From contig MNCI01014483.1 of assembly GCA_015680685.1 (NCBI GenBank), forward strand, positions 124,001 through 188,000: a DNA stretch of 64,000 nucleotides. Reading direction: 5' to 3'. How positions within the stretch are numbered: the first letter of the stretch is position 1; each line of letters begins with the position of its first letter. The notes below the pieces were generated by a model that had not been told where the DNA came from, did no database searches, and worked only from the letters and a program-made list of their open reading frames with translations. A program made the translations under genes and the position numbers. Positions 11,521 through 22,972 of this stretch are shown here, one piece after another. This DNA comes from Gnetum montanum (lineage: Eukaryota > Streptophyta > Gnetopsida > Gnetales > Gnetaceae).

Positions 11521-12690
11521 GCTCCATGTGCTTAGAAGTAGTACGTCTTGAGGTATTAGTGGTTCACTAGATTGGCGAGCTCGTTGTCGTCCATTTCTAC
11601 CAGCTTGAAGGCTCCATTCCAGAAGGATTTAGTGACCATGTACGGGCCTTCCTAGTTGGCTAAGAATTTGCTGAAATGCTCATAAATGGCATTGAGGATG
11701 AGGTCTCCCTTCTATATTGCCCATTCATGTGGGTGTGCATAGTGCTCTTGCTATTTCTTACTCTAGTAGCACTCTATGCGACTTAGGATTTGTGCATGCT
11801 CCTCCTCTATTAAGTCAAGGTCAATGATCCATGACTCATTGTTCTAGGCTTTTCTCACGATGTCAGATAGGATCACCTGAAGTGAGGGTACTTGCAACTC
11901 AAGAGGAAACATAGCTTTAGATCCATAAACAAGACTCTAAGGAGTCTTACTTGTCGTGGTTCTGTAATTTGTCTTGTAGGCCCATAGAACATAGAGGATT
12001 TGTTCATGCCAATCCCACTTGCTGTTGTCAAGCATTCTCTTCAGCAAGTTGATGATGGTCTTATTTGTAGCCTTGGCTTGCCCATTTTCTTGCAGATAGT
12101 ATGGTGAAGAGAAGGATTTAATGATGCCAAGATTATTACAAAAGGTTCAAGTTTCTGTACTACTGAATTATGGCCCATTATCAATTACAATAGTCATCAG
12201 AAGCCCAAACCTTATCACGATGTTATCCAGGATGAAGTGGCAAACCTACTGAGACGTCATCTTCCTTGGGGGAATAGCTTTCACCCACTTAGTGAAATAT
12301 TCAGTAGTGTTGATGATGAAGCTATTTCTTGTGGAGAATTTGGGCATGATAGGTCCTATGAGGTTTAGTCCCCATCACTGGAAAGGACATGTGATCTATG
12401 TTGGGTACAAGTCTGTAGGTGCAATGTGTATGAGGTTTGTTTGTCTCTAGCATGTGTCACACATCTTCACTTTTGACAGGTAGTCACACTCCATGTGGGG
12501 CCAATAGTACCCTAGGCATCTAATTTTCATAGCCATAGCCCTAGGTGCTATGTGTCCACCACACAGTCCCTCATGCACTTCATTAACTACCTTCTACACC
12601 TGATCCCCACCCACGCATGCCAATAGTATCATATCATAGGAACACCTGCACAAGGCATCATTTCCCATAAGCGTATATTACCAGGCACAC
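11521..12690 (-). pseudogene. Integrase, element A
   Basis: This is the integrase end of a Tat-like pol. From high to low coordinates it shows an H2C2 zinc finger (VHEGLCGGH ... CDTC near 12,450-12,560), a core with WGLNLIGP, VIDNGP and NGQAKATNKTI, WAYKTNYRTTT, and a C-terminal module KGDLILNAIYEHF ... EGPYMVTKSF. The tail NH-stop-YLKTYYF ends in a stop at about 11,523. The first catalytic Asp is Asn and the catalytic Glu is Lys. Both are G-to-A changes, so the enzyme is inactive. Most other lesions are TAG stops. Nothing lies between its end and the LTR, unlike Tat elements with an extra ORF there. Confidence 0.85.
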
Positions 12691-13440
12691 TTTTGGATCC
12701 CATCTCTCTAGGTAGATGTCAATCCACTTGGGGGATCGCCATGTTGTAGGTAGGATTTAATGTTGGTGTACCACTCCTGGGTGTCCACAACACTGATAGA
12801 GGCCATGTGTCCCACCTTAGTGATAGGGTTAGTACATTCAACGATCGAGGTATGAAAATTTGCGAACAAGTGCAGTGGGATATTTAGTGCTAGGGTGGCT
12901 AAGGTGTCTGCTATGGTGTTTTCATTTCATTTCATGTGTTGCACATCTGTGGTTGCAAACTATTTGAGTAGGCTTTTTTCTAGGTTGCAATAGGGTTGTA
13001 AGTGCATAGTTTTGTAGGCATAGACCTTGGTGATTTGATTCACAACTAGTTGTGAATCACTGCAAATTGCTAGGTGTTGTATGCATAGTGGTTGGGTAAC
13101 AAAGAGGCCTCTGAGTAGCCCCTCATACTCTGCCATGTTTTTCATGCAAAGGAATGCAAAATGATAAGAATATGAGTGCATTTCCATAGAAGGGAACGTA
13201 ATGATAGTAGCTGCACTACCTCCTTGCACGGTCAAGGTGCTGTTGAAGTGTAAGGTAGCTTCGAGATGTAATGGGATGGCATTGATAGTGCTAATGTGCT
13301 CATCTAGAAATTTGGGGTCTATGGTTGCCTGGTCGTCAATGGGTGAGGCCATAAGTTATGTCACTATGGCTTGACCCTTCATCGATGACTAGCTTACATA
13401 GTGTAAATCGAATTTCACAATTATTTCTTTCCATCAGGCT
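12691..13440 (-). pseudogene. Second (archaeal-type) RNase H and linker to integrase, element A
   Basis: An open piece of 130 codons (12,960-13,352) carries AEYEGLL and SDSQLVVNQITKVY, the signature of the additional RNase H of the Tat lineage. The expected N-terminal D-G-A is not visible (FNSTLTVQGGSA stands there). Just upstream the frame reads SSMKGQAIV, matching the I-K-G-Q-A linker that joins the two RNase H domains in Tat elements. Below it the linker has EWYTNIKSYLQHG before the integrase zinc finger. This dual arrangement is the main reason for the Tat assignment. Confidence 0.75.
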
Positions 13441-14600
13441 ATATTGCTACTTTCATATAGGTTGTTAGTGATATTCCCGAGTATGTTGCTTTTGGAAATA
13501 ATGTTAAATTTGCTACAAAACAAGCAATGCCTCTACTTTTTTAGTGCGAACACTAAGGCGAGGAAATTCCTCTCCACCTTGTTGTACTTTTCTTCATATG
13601 TTATCACCACGTGAATCAGATAATATACTAGTATCTTAGATTGTCATGTTATTTTTGATATAACAGTGCTACGATGGATGTATCCAAGGTGGCAAGGTAG
13701 ATGAAAAAAGGCATATCCCTTTGTGGCTAGTGCATAGTAGGGAGGTGGAAAAGCTCTTCCTTCAGGTAGTCGAAGGCTTGTTGGCACTAAGTTTTCTATT
13801 TGAAGTTAATCCATTTCTTTAGAAGATGTTTCATGGGGTGTAACTTGTCAGTTAACTTTGCTATAAACCTCTAGATGAACTATACTCTACCCTGCAACCC
13901 ACGTAATTCCTCAAGGTTTGTAGAAGGTGGTAGGTTGACGATGGCATTAACTTTGTTAGGGTCCACCCATATTCCAGCCTTTGAGACTACAAACCCTAAC
14001 ATGTGTCTTGTTCTCACCCTGAGGACACACTTCTTAGGATTGAGGCACAAGTTGTGCATTTGGAAACACTTGAGAACCACCCCTAGATTTTGTGGGTGAT
14101 CAATGGATTCTTTGGATTTGACCACTATATCATCCATGTAGTCATTTAGTGTTTATAGGATGTAGTCATCGAAGATGTAAGTCATAGATCGCTGGTAGGT
14201 TTCTCCAACATTTTTAAGTCCAAAAGGCATCATAGTGTAGTAAAAGGTACACCATGGGGTCATGAAGGTTGTTGTTAGTTGATGCTCTGGGTTAATGCAA
14301 ATTTGGTTGTAGCCAGAGAAACCATCCATGAAGGATAACAGAGCATGACCAACCATAGTGTCGATGAGTTAATCGATGCTCAGAAGCAAGAAATCATCCT
14401 TAATTGTTGCTTTGCTCAAATCCTAGAAGTCTATACAGATTTGTATTCCTCCCATTTTTTTAGAAACCATAACGATGTTGGACACCCATTTTGAATAATC
14501 AACTGCACAGATGAAACCTGCTTAGTATAGCTTGGTGATTTCATCCCTTGTGGCTAGTGCAATTTCTGGTTTAACCTTGTGGGCCTTCTACTTGAATACC
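13441..14600 (-). pseudogene. Reverse transcriptase and first RNase H, element A
   Basis: The RT palm is clear: LLSFMDGFSGYNQI near 14,320, MMPFGLKN near 14,220 and the catalytic YMDDIVV near 14,130. PKKCVLRV...LGFVVS and the thumb region follow down to 13,880. The catalytic Asp residues are intact, although stops interrupt the frame (for example near 14,150). The first RNase H (13,441-13,870) is badly decayed and is recognised mainly by position before the second RNase H. Confidence 0.8.
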
Positions 14601-15055
14601 TTCATGCGCAAGTCTAAGATAATGTTGTATTGTATCAACCTCAGAGCTAAACCTAGCATGTCGCTATATGACCATGTGAATACTTTAATGTTATCTTGCA
14701 GAATCTTGGCTACATCTTTGTGTGTTTGTGCATCTAAGAGGGAACTAAATTTTGTCATTTTTAATTTCCCCTTGGACGTGGTCATAGGCGTCTTGATGAG
14801 AGGGTCCTCAGTTACATTCCCAGCCTCTAAATCTAGAGTTTCGACTAGATACTTAGGCCATTCTTGAAATGTTTCTAAGGACGCTATGGTGCTAGCTGTG
14901 GTTAAGTCCCAATCGATTAGGTCTATGTTCAAGTGTCTTGGGAGCTTGCCATGTGGAACTTCTAAGGCTAATGACATGGAGAGATTATGATGGATTTCCA
15001 TTCCACCTACCAAAATGAAATGAGAGTCTATTTAGGAGGCACCTATTCGCAACAT
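14588..15055 (-). pseudogene. Pre-RT linker of pol, element A
   Basis: A 141-codon open piece leads into RT. It contains a conserved DNIKVFTWSYSDMLGL segment that matches the V-F-A-W-S-Y-x-D-M-P-G motif before RT in Tat and Athila polyproteins. Above 15,055 coding similarity stops abruptly and LTR-like sequence begins. The protease that should be fused here lies 5.7 kb away at 20.7-21.2 kb. The break is the main evidence that A is a recombinant or carries an insertion between protease and RT. Confidence 0.7.
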
Positions 15056-15735
15056 TCTCAGTAACCATGTGTAATGGAAAAAATTTCACAATAGTAATAA
15101 TGTGTAAATTGATAAAGTGTGATACAAGGATTAAAGTCCACCAGTTCGAAGTTATGGAAGAACACTAAGAAAAGAAGATGCAAAATTGCTAAAAATGCAA
15201 AAATGCCAATGTGCAAACACAAAACTACCAATGTGCAAATGTGAAGCTGCTAGTTTAGTGTAATTAAGTATTGCAAGAAGTAAAATGCAAAATTGCTAGT
15301 ATGCAATATAGGGAATTGCTAGTACAAAAGTGTGAAACTACTAACACGAAAATGCAAAATCACTAGTTTAATGTTATTGTGGACTGTGAACATGTGTAAG
15401 ACCAAGATTGCTAGTTTAAGGTCTTTCCAAATCGCTAACTAGAGTGAACTGTATACTAGAGGTGCTAGAGTGAACAATGCTACAATGTCATGGTGAGCAT
15501 GCTATGCTGCATGGTGTGCCCTACATTAAATGAAGAGAGAGAATGATAAGTTTCCCATTTTTCACCATTATGGATACAAATAGGGATTAACCCTTGTTAA
15601 AATTTCTATTTCCATCATGATAGTGTAGAGCCCACATTCAGAGCACAAAGTGATTTCGGAGCATAGAGTGATTGTGCTAATAGAAAGTGAGGCATTTTTC
15701 TGCATAGCAACAAGGAAGAGTCAGCAAGCATAACG
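15056..15735. repeat. LTR-like segment upstream of the antisense gene
   Basis: The stretch has no gene. It holds several GCTAGTTTAA(G/T)GT(C/T) units and one GCTATGCTGC word, in the same orientation as the U3 arrays of L1 and L2. It ends at the first ATG of the antisense gene. It may be the U3 part of the 3' LTR of a gag-protease-antisense-gene element. It would also be the promoter region for that gene, but I see no clear TATA box. Confidence 0.4.
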
Positions 15736-18700
15736 ATGGCTCCAAAGAAAGAATGCACATACTTGGCACTTGTGAAGGTCGATGAGGTGAAGGAAAACCT
15801 AGGGCACGTGACATAGGTGTGCATTGCAACGTGGGAGAAGACACCATTGACCTGTTAGGCCGCTATGCTTCCTCTATTTCTTCATGCTTTTGTTATCATT
15901 TTTTGTCTCCTACTTCTATTTTTGCAACTCTGTTTTAGATGCCTATGTTTCCTATCATTGTTTTTTCATTGTTTCAACCTTTACACTATTACTATTTTCA
16001 TTTCAGCTATGGCAGATGTACAAACACTCCACTATTGCTGCATGTGAGGTTGCCTATACCATCGCTACTGTGACTATTGTTACCGTAAGGGTTTGGATGG
16101 TTTAAGTAGTTTGGCTTTTGAATAGTGTAGCATAGGATCCTCAAGAGGGTTTGGCCATGCATGATGTGATAATGTGACACGTGTTTCATCAAGGTGTACT
16201 TCTAATTTATTTTCTTAGAGTTAATCACTCTGTTACTATGCTAGGTTTTCACTATGCTATTGCTTTCATGTTTTTGCTATGCTATGTATAGGAAAGGGAT
16301 TATGCCATGCTACATGCTACAATGCTAGATTTTGTTACACTACCTACGTGTTATACTTGAATGTGATGCTAACATTCAATGTATTATGCAAGATAGCACT
16401 TAGGTGAATTCTGATTGTCCTGGACATTGCAGGGATCTTGTTTTGCATGAACAAACTCATGGACCATGTCCCTCTCCCTCATGCACATGCGGGAGATTGG
16501 GTGACCTGGTTCAGGCAAGAAGCATAGAAGTTCCTACAATTCCTCCATCAATGCTTCAATGTGATCATTTGTCCAAACTTAGAGAAGGAGGTAGTAGCCA
16601 TCATAATAGAAACCCTATTGCCTAGAGTAACCCAGGGCATTCTGAGGTATTTTAGAGATGGGGAAGTTAGTAATGGGTAGGGAGAGGGATCCAACCCATG
16701 CCCCCATGGTTTGAGGCATTTGGCTTGGATCTGGAAGATGCCTAAGTATAGCTGCTACCATCTTTATAACACATTTTTTTTTGCACATCATATGGGAACA
16801 TGCTTCCAAAACCCACTAGGAACCATTTACTATCCTGGCAGGTGAGTTATGTAGTAGTGTTTCTGCTATGCTATTCTATAGTCTCTATGCTTGGTCAGAT
16901 GCTAATGACATGTTTTTGTTACTAGGTTTTTATTTAATGACCAAGGCCTTCATGGTGATACGGATGCCTTGGCCATAACAGAGATGGCCCTATGCGAACT
17001 ATGTTCTATTGAGAACATTTGCGTAGGTGCTATATGCCAATGCAGGAGTCAGTACCCCACCTATCCAGAGCGATATCCCATCCTCTACAATAGATGTAAG
17101 GAGTCTGGTTTGTTGGATAAGGGATGGACACCCTTCAAACCAATCCCCATGGAAGATGTTTTGGTCATCCTCCCACAATTCCCATTGCCATATAAATCTA
17201 GTAAGCTAAGTAGTAGGTGCAACATGCTGGAGTGTCTTTTCTATATTTTTTTATATTTTTATGTTCTTATGCTAGAGGTGACAGTGGTAACTACCGAGAA
17301 TCAGGAGGCAAATATGGAGAAGTAGTTATGAGCTAGTGTTGGATCTATAGTGAAGCCTCAGATTCCTTGGATAGGAATCTCTGAAGTGTTGGGCTAATAT
17401 ATTTGTTCCTGATCCCAAACCCAAACATTCCTACCACTGAGATGCTCTCCTTGGTGGACTCCTTTTCTAATAAGGTGGACTTCTTTCACACATGCATTCA
17501 CAGCATATGGGTGGTCATTGACATCAATGACTAGTTGTTTGCAAACCTTTTTAGTGTCCCTACCAATGGAATCCTTCTAGGGTTGAATTCCAAGAAGGAG
17601 TTAACCCTTTAGAAGGATGACATCATGGAGTGGATAGGGGTTCCTAAAGAGCAGATGGGGATCCCTATGGATAAGGTCAAGGTAGGACCTACCAGGAAAG
17701 TTTATCTTGTCTTCCATTATCATGCCTTCCCCCAACTACTTTCCCAAAGGAATGTCCTTGGGATCGAGTAGGCCTGGGTAATGTATGAGGTTATGGAAGA
17801 GGAGGCTTGCTACAACTGGGCTAGGTTTCTATGTACAAGATTGTAGGATGAAATCATGGGGCTCCATAAGAAGTAAGAGTCCCATTCCAACATGAATTAT
17901 GCCTTCTACATAGCCTACCTATGGTGTTTCATGGAGTTTCTGGTGGTCCATGAGAAAGGGGTCTAGGTATTGTAGAATCACAACTAGATTTCCAAACCAT
18001 GGATTTTCTAGGTCGCTCGGACAACCCCATCCAAAGATTCCCTAGAAGTAATTAGGGATTTTTTCTCTATGAAGACTAAGGATCAGGTGACCTGCAAATT
18101 TCATGGCCAAGATAGTATAGGAGAGATGCCCCCTACTACCGCCAGTAGCATATCATAGGGGAAGTGTCTCATTGTTGAAATTATGGCCACAAAGTTGTAG
18201 CGAAAGAGGCCTACTTTAGCTGATGGAACCCTTCACATGGTAGAAGAGAAGGGGAAGAAACTGTGGCTTAAACTATAGAGGATGAAACCCCCGATTGATA
18301 AATGCTTTTATTCATGTTTATTTCTTTACATACTTTGTTAATGCTTGCTACACTAGATAGCATAGCATAGCGTAGCACCTACTTCATGCTAACCTATTTT
18401 GAACTAACGTAAACATGTTTTTTGGTTGGTAGAGGAAGAAGAAGAAGGTGATGAAGAGGTGTTAGCCCCCAAAATGGGGATGAAAAATAAAGACACAAAG
18501 AGCTCAGTCTCAGAAGAAAGGACCCCAGTCAAGAGGAAAGGAGCTCCTACAGCTAAGGTAGGGGCTCTTGTCATTAGATAGAATCCTCCTATTAATGAGG
18601 ACATTTTTAGAGATGAAGAGGAGTCTCCCATGAATAAGAAGGATGATGGTTTCTTTAAAGAAAAGGAACCAGCAAATGAGGAAGGGCCCCACCTAGACCT

Positions 18701-20099
18701 GGAAGGGAGTTCTACTAAGGCCACTACCATCATTTTGTGTCAGCAAGAAGGGGAAGCGCAGCTAGATGCTAGTGAGTTTGGAAATTCATATACTTTACAT
18801 AGCCTATTTTGGTCATTAATGACTTGTTTAGCTGCATGCCAGACACCACTATTAAAGCTTCAAGATCACCTCTGCTTCATGTGCGATCATGGGTTGAGAC
18901 CCTTGAGAAATTTACGTTTATGCAAGGGGTCATCAACAACATGATTAGCCGCCTTCAGTAGATCAACCCTAAAATGGGTAAGTAGGAGTGTTAGATGTTT
19001 TCATGCCACTATGCTAGAGTTCTTGCATTCGTTAACCTTGCTACACTAGTGTGAATGATACATTTTATGTTGTGACAAGTTCTCAACTCAAATGGAACCT
19101 GAAATAGCCATTGAAGGTTGGTGTCATGCCTACATTTCCACCCAAAGTGATTGAGGTGTCTCATCGGGCATATGAAGAGGCTAGCAAATGTGCCTTGCAC
19201 TTGGCCCACTCCTTGTGGGAGTACAAGCATGTCAACGAAGACCTGTGGAAATGGGTCCAAAATGATGAAAGAGAGAAGGTCGACCTGAGCATTGAGGTGG
19301 AAGACCTCAAGTCAAGGAATGAGTTCCTCATAGCCTGTGATACTAATAATGAGGACTAGCGCATGGCCGTGATAGATCATGCTAAATTTTGGATAGTCAT
19401 GCGTCAAAACAATGAAGCCACCCATGAAATAATAAAGTAGTGAATGCAAATAGACTTGCTAGTTTAGAAGTGTCAGGATTGGAAGGATTTTAGTGCCAAG
19501 GTTTACGAATGGGGGTAGTCCTAGAAGAACCATAAAGATATGTATAAACTAGAATGTGCCAAGAATCGTAAATTATGTAGGGAGACTTCTATAGAAGCGT
19601 TTACCTATAAGGAATTTTTAGATGCCATTGGCATTTTTGAAGCCTATGAAAAGTTCAAAAAGTAGGTAAAGGTTACAGAATCACCTAAACAGGAAGCGAG
19701 CCTTCCCACAAGTGAGACTGCAATTGCATCCTTTTCTCTGGGACTGTTGAGGTGGATGGCCACCATGAAGAAGAAGGCTATAGCAAACACTAAACCTAGC
19801 ATTAGTCGTTGGGTGGACATCATAGAAGAGGAGCTCTAGTCTTGCCATGGGCTTGGTCTAGACCAGATACCCTTCGAGACAGACGCAGGTCCTTCTCAGG
19901 TTAGTCACTTTCTACTGTGTTAATGCTTGTGCTCTCTTTCAACTTGCATGTGTCGACCTAATCAACTACTTCATTTTCTATGGTGCAGGTTCTAAATGGT
20001 GGTGCAAGGCCTGTAGGGGGCCAGAATGAAGAGGCAACAAGGGACGATGTAGTGGAAGATAATGCGGGAGCGAATGATGGTGAAGAGAACCCATCATAG
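15736..20099 (+). pseudogene. Antisense multi-exon gene of family 2, near full-length copy A
   Basis: I do not recognise this gene. It lies on the strand opposite to gag/pol. Proposed exons: 15,736-15,853 (starts MAPKKE), a poorly defined small exon near 16,007, 16,433-16,841, 16,926-17,200, 17,276-18,297, 18,433-18,977, about 19,091-19,899, and 19,989-20,099. Introns have GT..AG ends (GTGAGT at 16,842, GTAAGC at 17,201, GTAAGT at 18,978, GTTAGT at 19,900). The joins 16,841/16,926 and 19,899/19,989 keep the frame. The 18,298 donor reads AT, probably a mutated GT. Most in-frame stops are TAG; frameshifts lie near 17,390 and 18,800. The middle has WARFLCTRL, the C-terminal third is charged and helical (VDLSIEVEDLKSRNEFL), and the tail is acidic. 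The middle part resembles plant retroelement-associated transposon-like proteins only loosely. Confidence 0.6.
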
Positions 20100-20250
20100 C
20101 ATGGGATTTTTTAACAATTTTTATGAAATTTTGGATATTTTGTAGAATTTTTCAAACATTTCTCAGAATGAAAAGACTTTGAATGAAAAAATAGAATTCA
20201 TTCTACGTTAATTCATGCATTGCGTACATGCTAAACATTTGCTCTTTTGT

Positions 20251-20470
20251 GCTAGTTTTAGGCCATTTCAGGCCCTTGCTAGTTTTAGGCCATTTTGAGC
20301 CCCTACTAGTTTTAGGCCATTTTAGGCCATAGGTAGTTTTAGGCTATTTTGGGCTATAGTTAGTTTTAGGCCGTTTCGATCCATAGGTAGTTTTAGGCCA
20401 TTTTTGGCTTCAAGTAGTTTTAGGCCAATTGGGGCCATTGATATTTTTAGGCCATTTCGGGCATGTCACG
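20251..20470. repeat. GGCCATTT tandem array, copy A
   Basis: About eight units of 26-30 bases with core GCTAGTTTTAGGCCATTT and a second GGCC-like half (CGGGCC, GAGCCC). The array lies between the stop of the antisense gene (20,099) and the end of the protease frame (about 20,704), where the two opposing units converge. B, C and D carry it at the same place. Confidence 0.75.
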
Positions 20471-20703
20471 TGTTGAAGGGTGATATGCTAATGATTTGAA
20501 AAATGGTTAATTACCGACTAGCATAGGTGTAAAACAGAAGGACGATAAATATGCAAGGGTGGGTAGCTGGGCAAGAAGCAATGCGGTTGCTACGCTATGC
20601 GTAGTTGCTTCTTAACCCATTAGAGTTTGAGCAAGACGTAAGGCTAAGATACTTTTCCAAGGCCTTTGTCTACATCATTGCCCCCTGCTTGGAAGGGTAA
20701 CTC

Positions 20704-21240
20704 AACCCATGCACTCTCATTTTGGGGACCAAACTACTAAGCTGATTCCTCTACTGGATGGCTAGTGTGTGCAGAGACAGGCACTTCATTCTCAAGGGTT
20801 ACGACCTCTGAGCCCTGTTCCATGTCTATGTTGTGGATTGCTTGCATTGCTACTTGGTCACCATGGATCACCACCTTCTTGCCTACGTATGGTAGATGGA
20901 TCTCTTGGTGTACGGGTGAGAAGACAATCCTAAGCTGTGCTAACCACAACCTCCCCAGGATCAGGTTAAACCCAAGAATCTCCTCAACCATGATGAATGT
21001 TGTGTTTGTGGGGAACTGGTCCCCTACTATGAAATCTATGTGGATTGTGCCCTTCACCAAGATGCATGCCCTGTTGAATGGCTTCAAGCATGACGTCGTT
21101 GTGGGTTTGATTTGGTCGACCAAGCCCAATTTTTCGACAATAGGGAATGGGATGAAATTCATGGTAGCCCCATCCTCAACGTGTATCCTTTAGATCTAGT
21201 GTTGGCCAACCCGAATTATGATGAATAGGGGTGCTGTAGT
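20704..21240 (-). pseudogene. Retropepsin-like protease, element A
   Basis: A 141-codon open piece (20,737-21,162) plus the residues before it carry HVEDGATMNFIPFP at the active site and ILGFNLILGRLWLAQ downstream, then a C-terminal tail. This matches the D-G-A and I-L-G pattern of gypsy proteases. Copies are in C (42,970-43,520) and D (50,870-51,350). In B it is deleted. After the frame ends, non-coding DNA and the GGCCAT array follow rather than RT, so in this copy the polyprotein stops after the protease. Confidence 0.7.
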
Positions 21241-22972
21241 CACCTAGCCTCTTTCAGAACCTTCCCTAACAGAGTCATCACATAAAGTGAGTTGAGATGA
21301 TTCTAGCTTTGTAGGTGTAGAGGGAAGCATGACTAAGTGAATTGCTTCCTCTTCTGCTGGCATGTCTTCATTGACCAAAATCACCATCAACATGTGGATC
21401 AGAGCCTCACGGTATGGGATAGATGTCATGATTAGGTCGTACAAGCTCAATGTAGTGTTCTTTTGCTTCAAAGCTTATTTTACCTAAGAGAGTACATCCA
21501 AAAGGTGTTAGCCACCCCCTTTTTTATTGCCCTTATCCTCTTCTATTCATCCTAGAAGATGGATTTCCAAAGGAGGGGTAGTCTTGGATCTACGTTCAAA
21601 CCCTTTTAGGTAGGGCAACATGGACTGTGTGGTTGTAGCAACATCTCTCTTTAGTGTCAAGGATGTAGATGCAGGGGGAAGATGTAGGATTGGAAGTACC
21701 TAGGATGGTATTTCTTTTTGACATCTCACCTATGAAATGCACTTCTTATTTATTAGGATGAGAAGGTTGTTCAGTTATCTTGCACAGGGTGGAGGCTATT
21801 GAAGGAGTTGGCCCCTTAATGACAAAAGGAGCTTAAGGTGTTAATGGTCGGGGTGCCATGGTTTTGCTAATAGGTGGCATGGGCATGGATTCCTAGGGAG
21901 GAACCCTCAAGACAAACGGTTGCTACAGGATTTGGCCAGCTGTTGGTGGTGCTGGTGCACTACGTTGAGGCACACAGACCATGAATGGGTGCTGGCATAG
22001 CGTAGGATCATTGTCAATACTGATGCCATTGATGACATAGGTCCATGTAGATGTGTAGGATTTGATTTTTGGGACGTACTGGATTGCTTTCATCCAACAC
22101 CATTTTTCCTTGATGAAACAACCTTTGGATATCATCCTACAACGCTAGATAGTAATCTATATTTTGACCACATTATTGATGGTATTCATAGAATTGATCC
22201 ATCTAGAAGCCCTTAGGAACCGAGGGCTCATTGGGTAAGGCCAAGGAGGGGTTCCTAAGGAGCTCACAATAGCATTGGTGCTTCCTGACTTCCTCTTCTA
22301 ACATCTACTTGTGTTGGATGTACCCTACTACCAATAATTGCTTCAGAAGACCTAAAGGCTTCATAGGAAGCAGGGTGTACTTTGAGCAATCTTTATGCTC
22401 AAAGTTTGGTTTGGGTTATGTAGATGTCTTGGGCATGGGTATGGTAGGTTGCGGTGTATTTCTCTACTTAGGAACAGGATTAGCTATCGGTGCAACCAAT
22501 TTCTTGTTGTTTTTGTTACTATTGTTATTAGGTTTGGGTTTGGCTTTAGTCATCACAGTGGCCACTTTGGTTGTTGGGGCCTTACCCTTATTCTTCTTTG
22601 TGAAGGTATTTTTGTAAGTAACGTAGGACATATCTTTGCTCACCTTAGCCGCATCTTGTATGCTTTTAGTTTGAGTAAAGGCCTAACTAAGAGTGCAAGG
22701 AGTGAGGTAGTACTATTTAGACTTGATGAAATCATTCATAGCACCCTTAAAGACAGCCAACAAGTGGGCTTCCATGATGGGATTGTAGATTTCATTAACG
22801 GTTGCACTCCAATGCTGGATGAACTTTTGGACTGACTTTCCTACTTCACGCTCATCAACTGATCTAGCGTGATTTCTAGCTTCAAGTTATTCTTTAAGTG
22901 CATCATGAACAAGGTCAAAAGCTCCTCTAGGTTTGAAAAAGATGAGCATGGCAGCATGCGATACCAATCTAG
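21241..22972 (-). pseudogene. Gag C-terminal part, element A
   Basis: Only the C-terminal portion of gag is left. The gag core is recognisable near 22,850-22,930 (DWYRMLPCSSFSNLEELLTLF, read in two parts). A proline-rich linker (FMVCVPQRSAPAPPTAG near 21,930-22,000) and a KNTTLSLYDLI segment near 21,450 follow, also seen in D. At 22,972 the sequence jumps into the middle of the LTR, so about 1.4 kb of gag plus the leader, U5, R and TATA are deleted relative to B. Confidence 0.7.

Noticed and set aside
18404-18733. Minus-strand open frame of 109 codons, Ser-rich
   Set aside because: It is the complement of the acidic, Glu- and Lys-rich exon of the antisense gene, which has better splice and homology support.
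20737-21193. Plus-strand 142-codon frame at 20,765-21,193
   Set aside because: It is the reverse shadow of the protease frame, whose D-G-A and I-L-G motifs recur in C and D.
22309-22835. Overlapping plus-strand open frames with hydrophobic runs, resembling membrane proteins
   Set aside because: They are the reverse strand of gag A. The Val/Leu-rich look comes from complementing a Lys/Asn/Thr-rich gag linker. The same shadow appears opposite gag B at 37,883-38,197.
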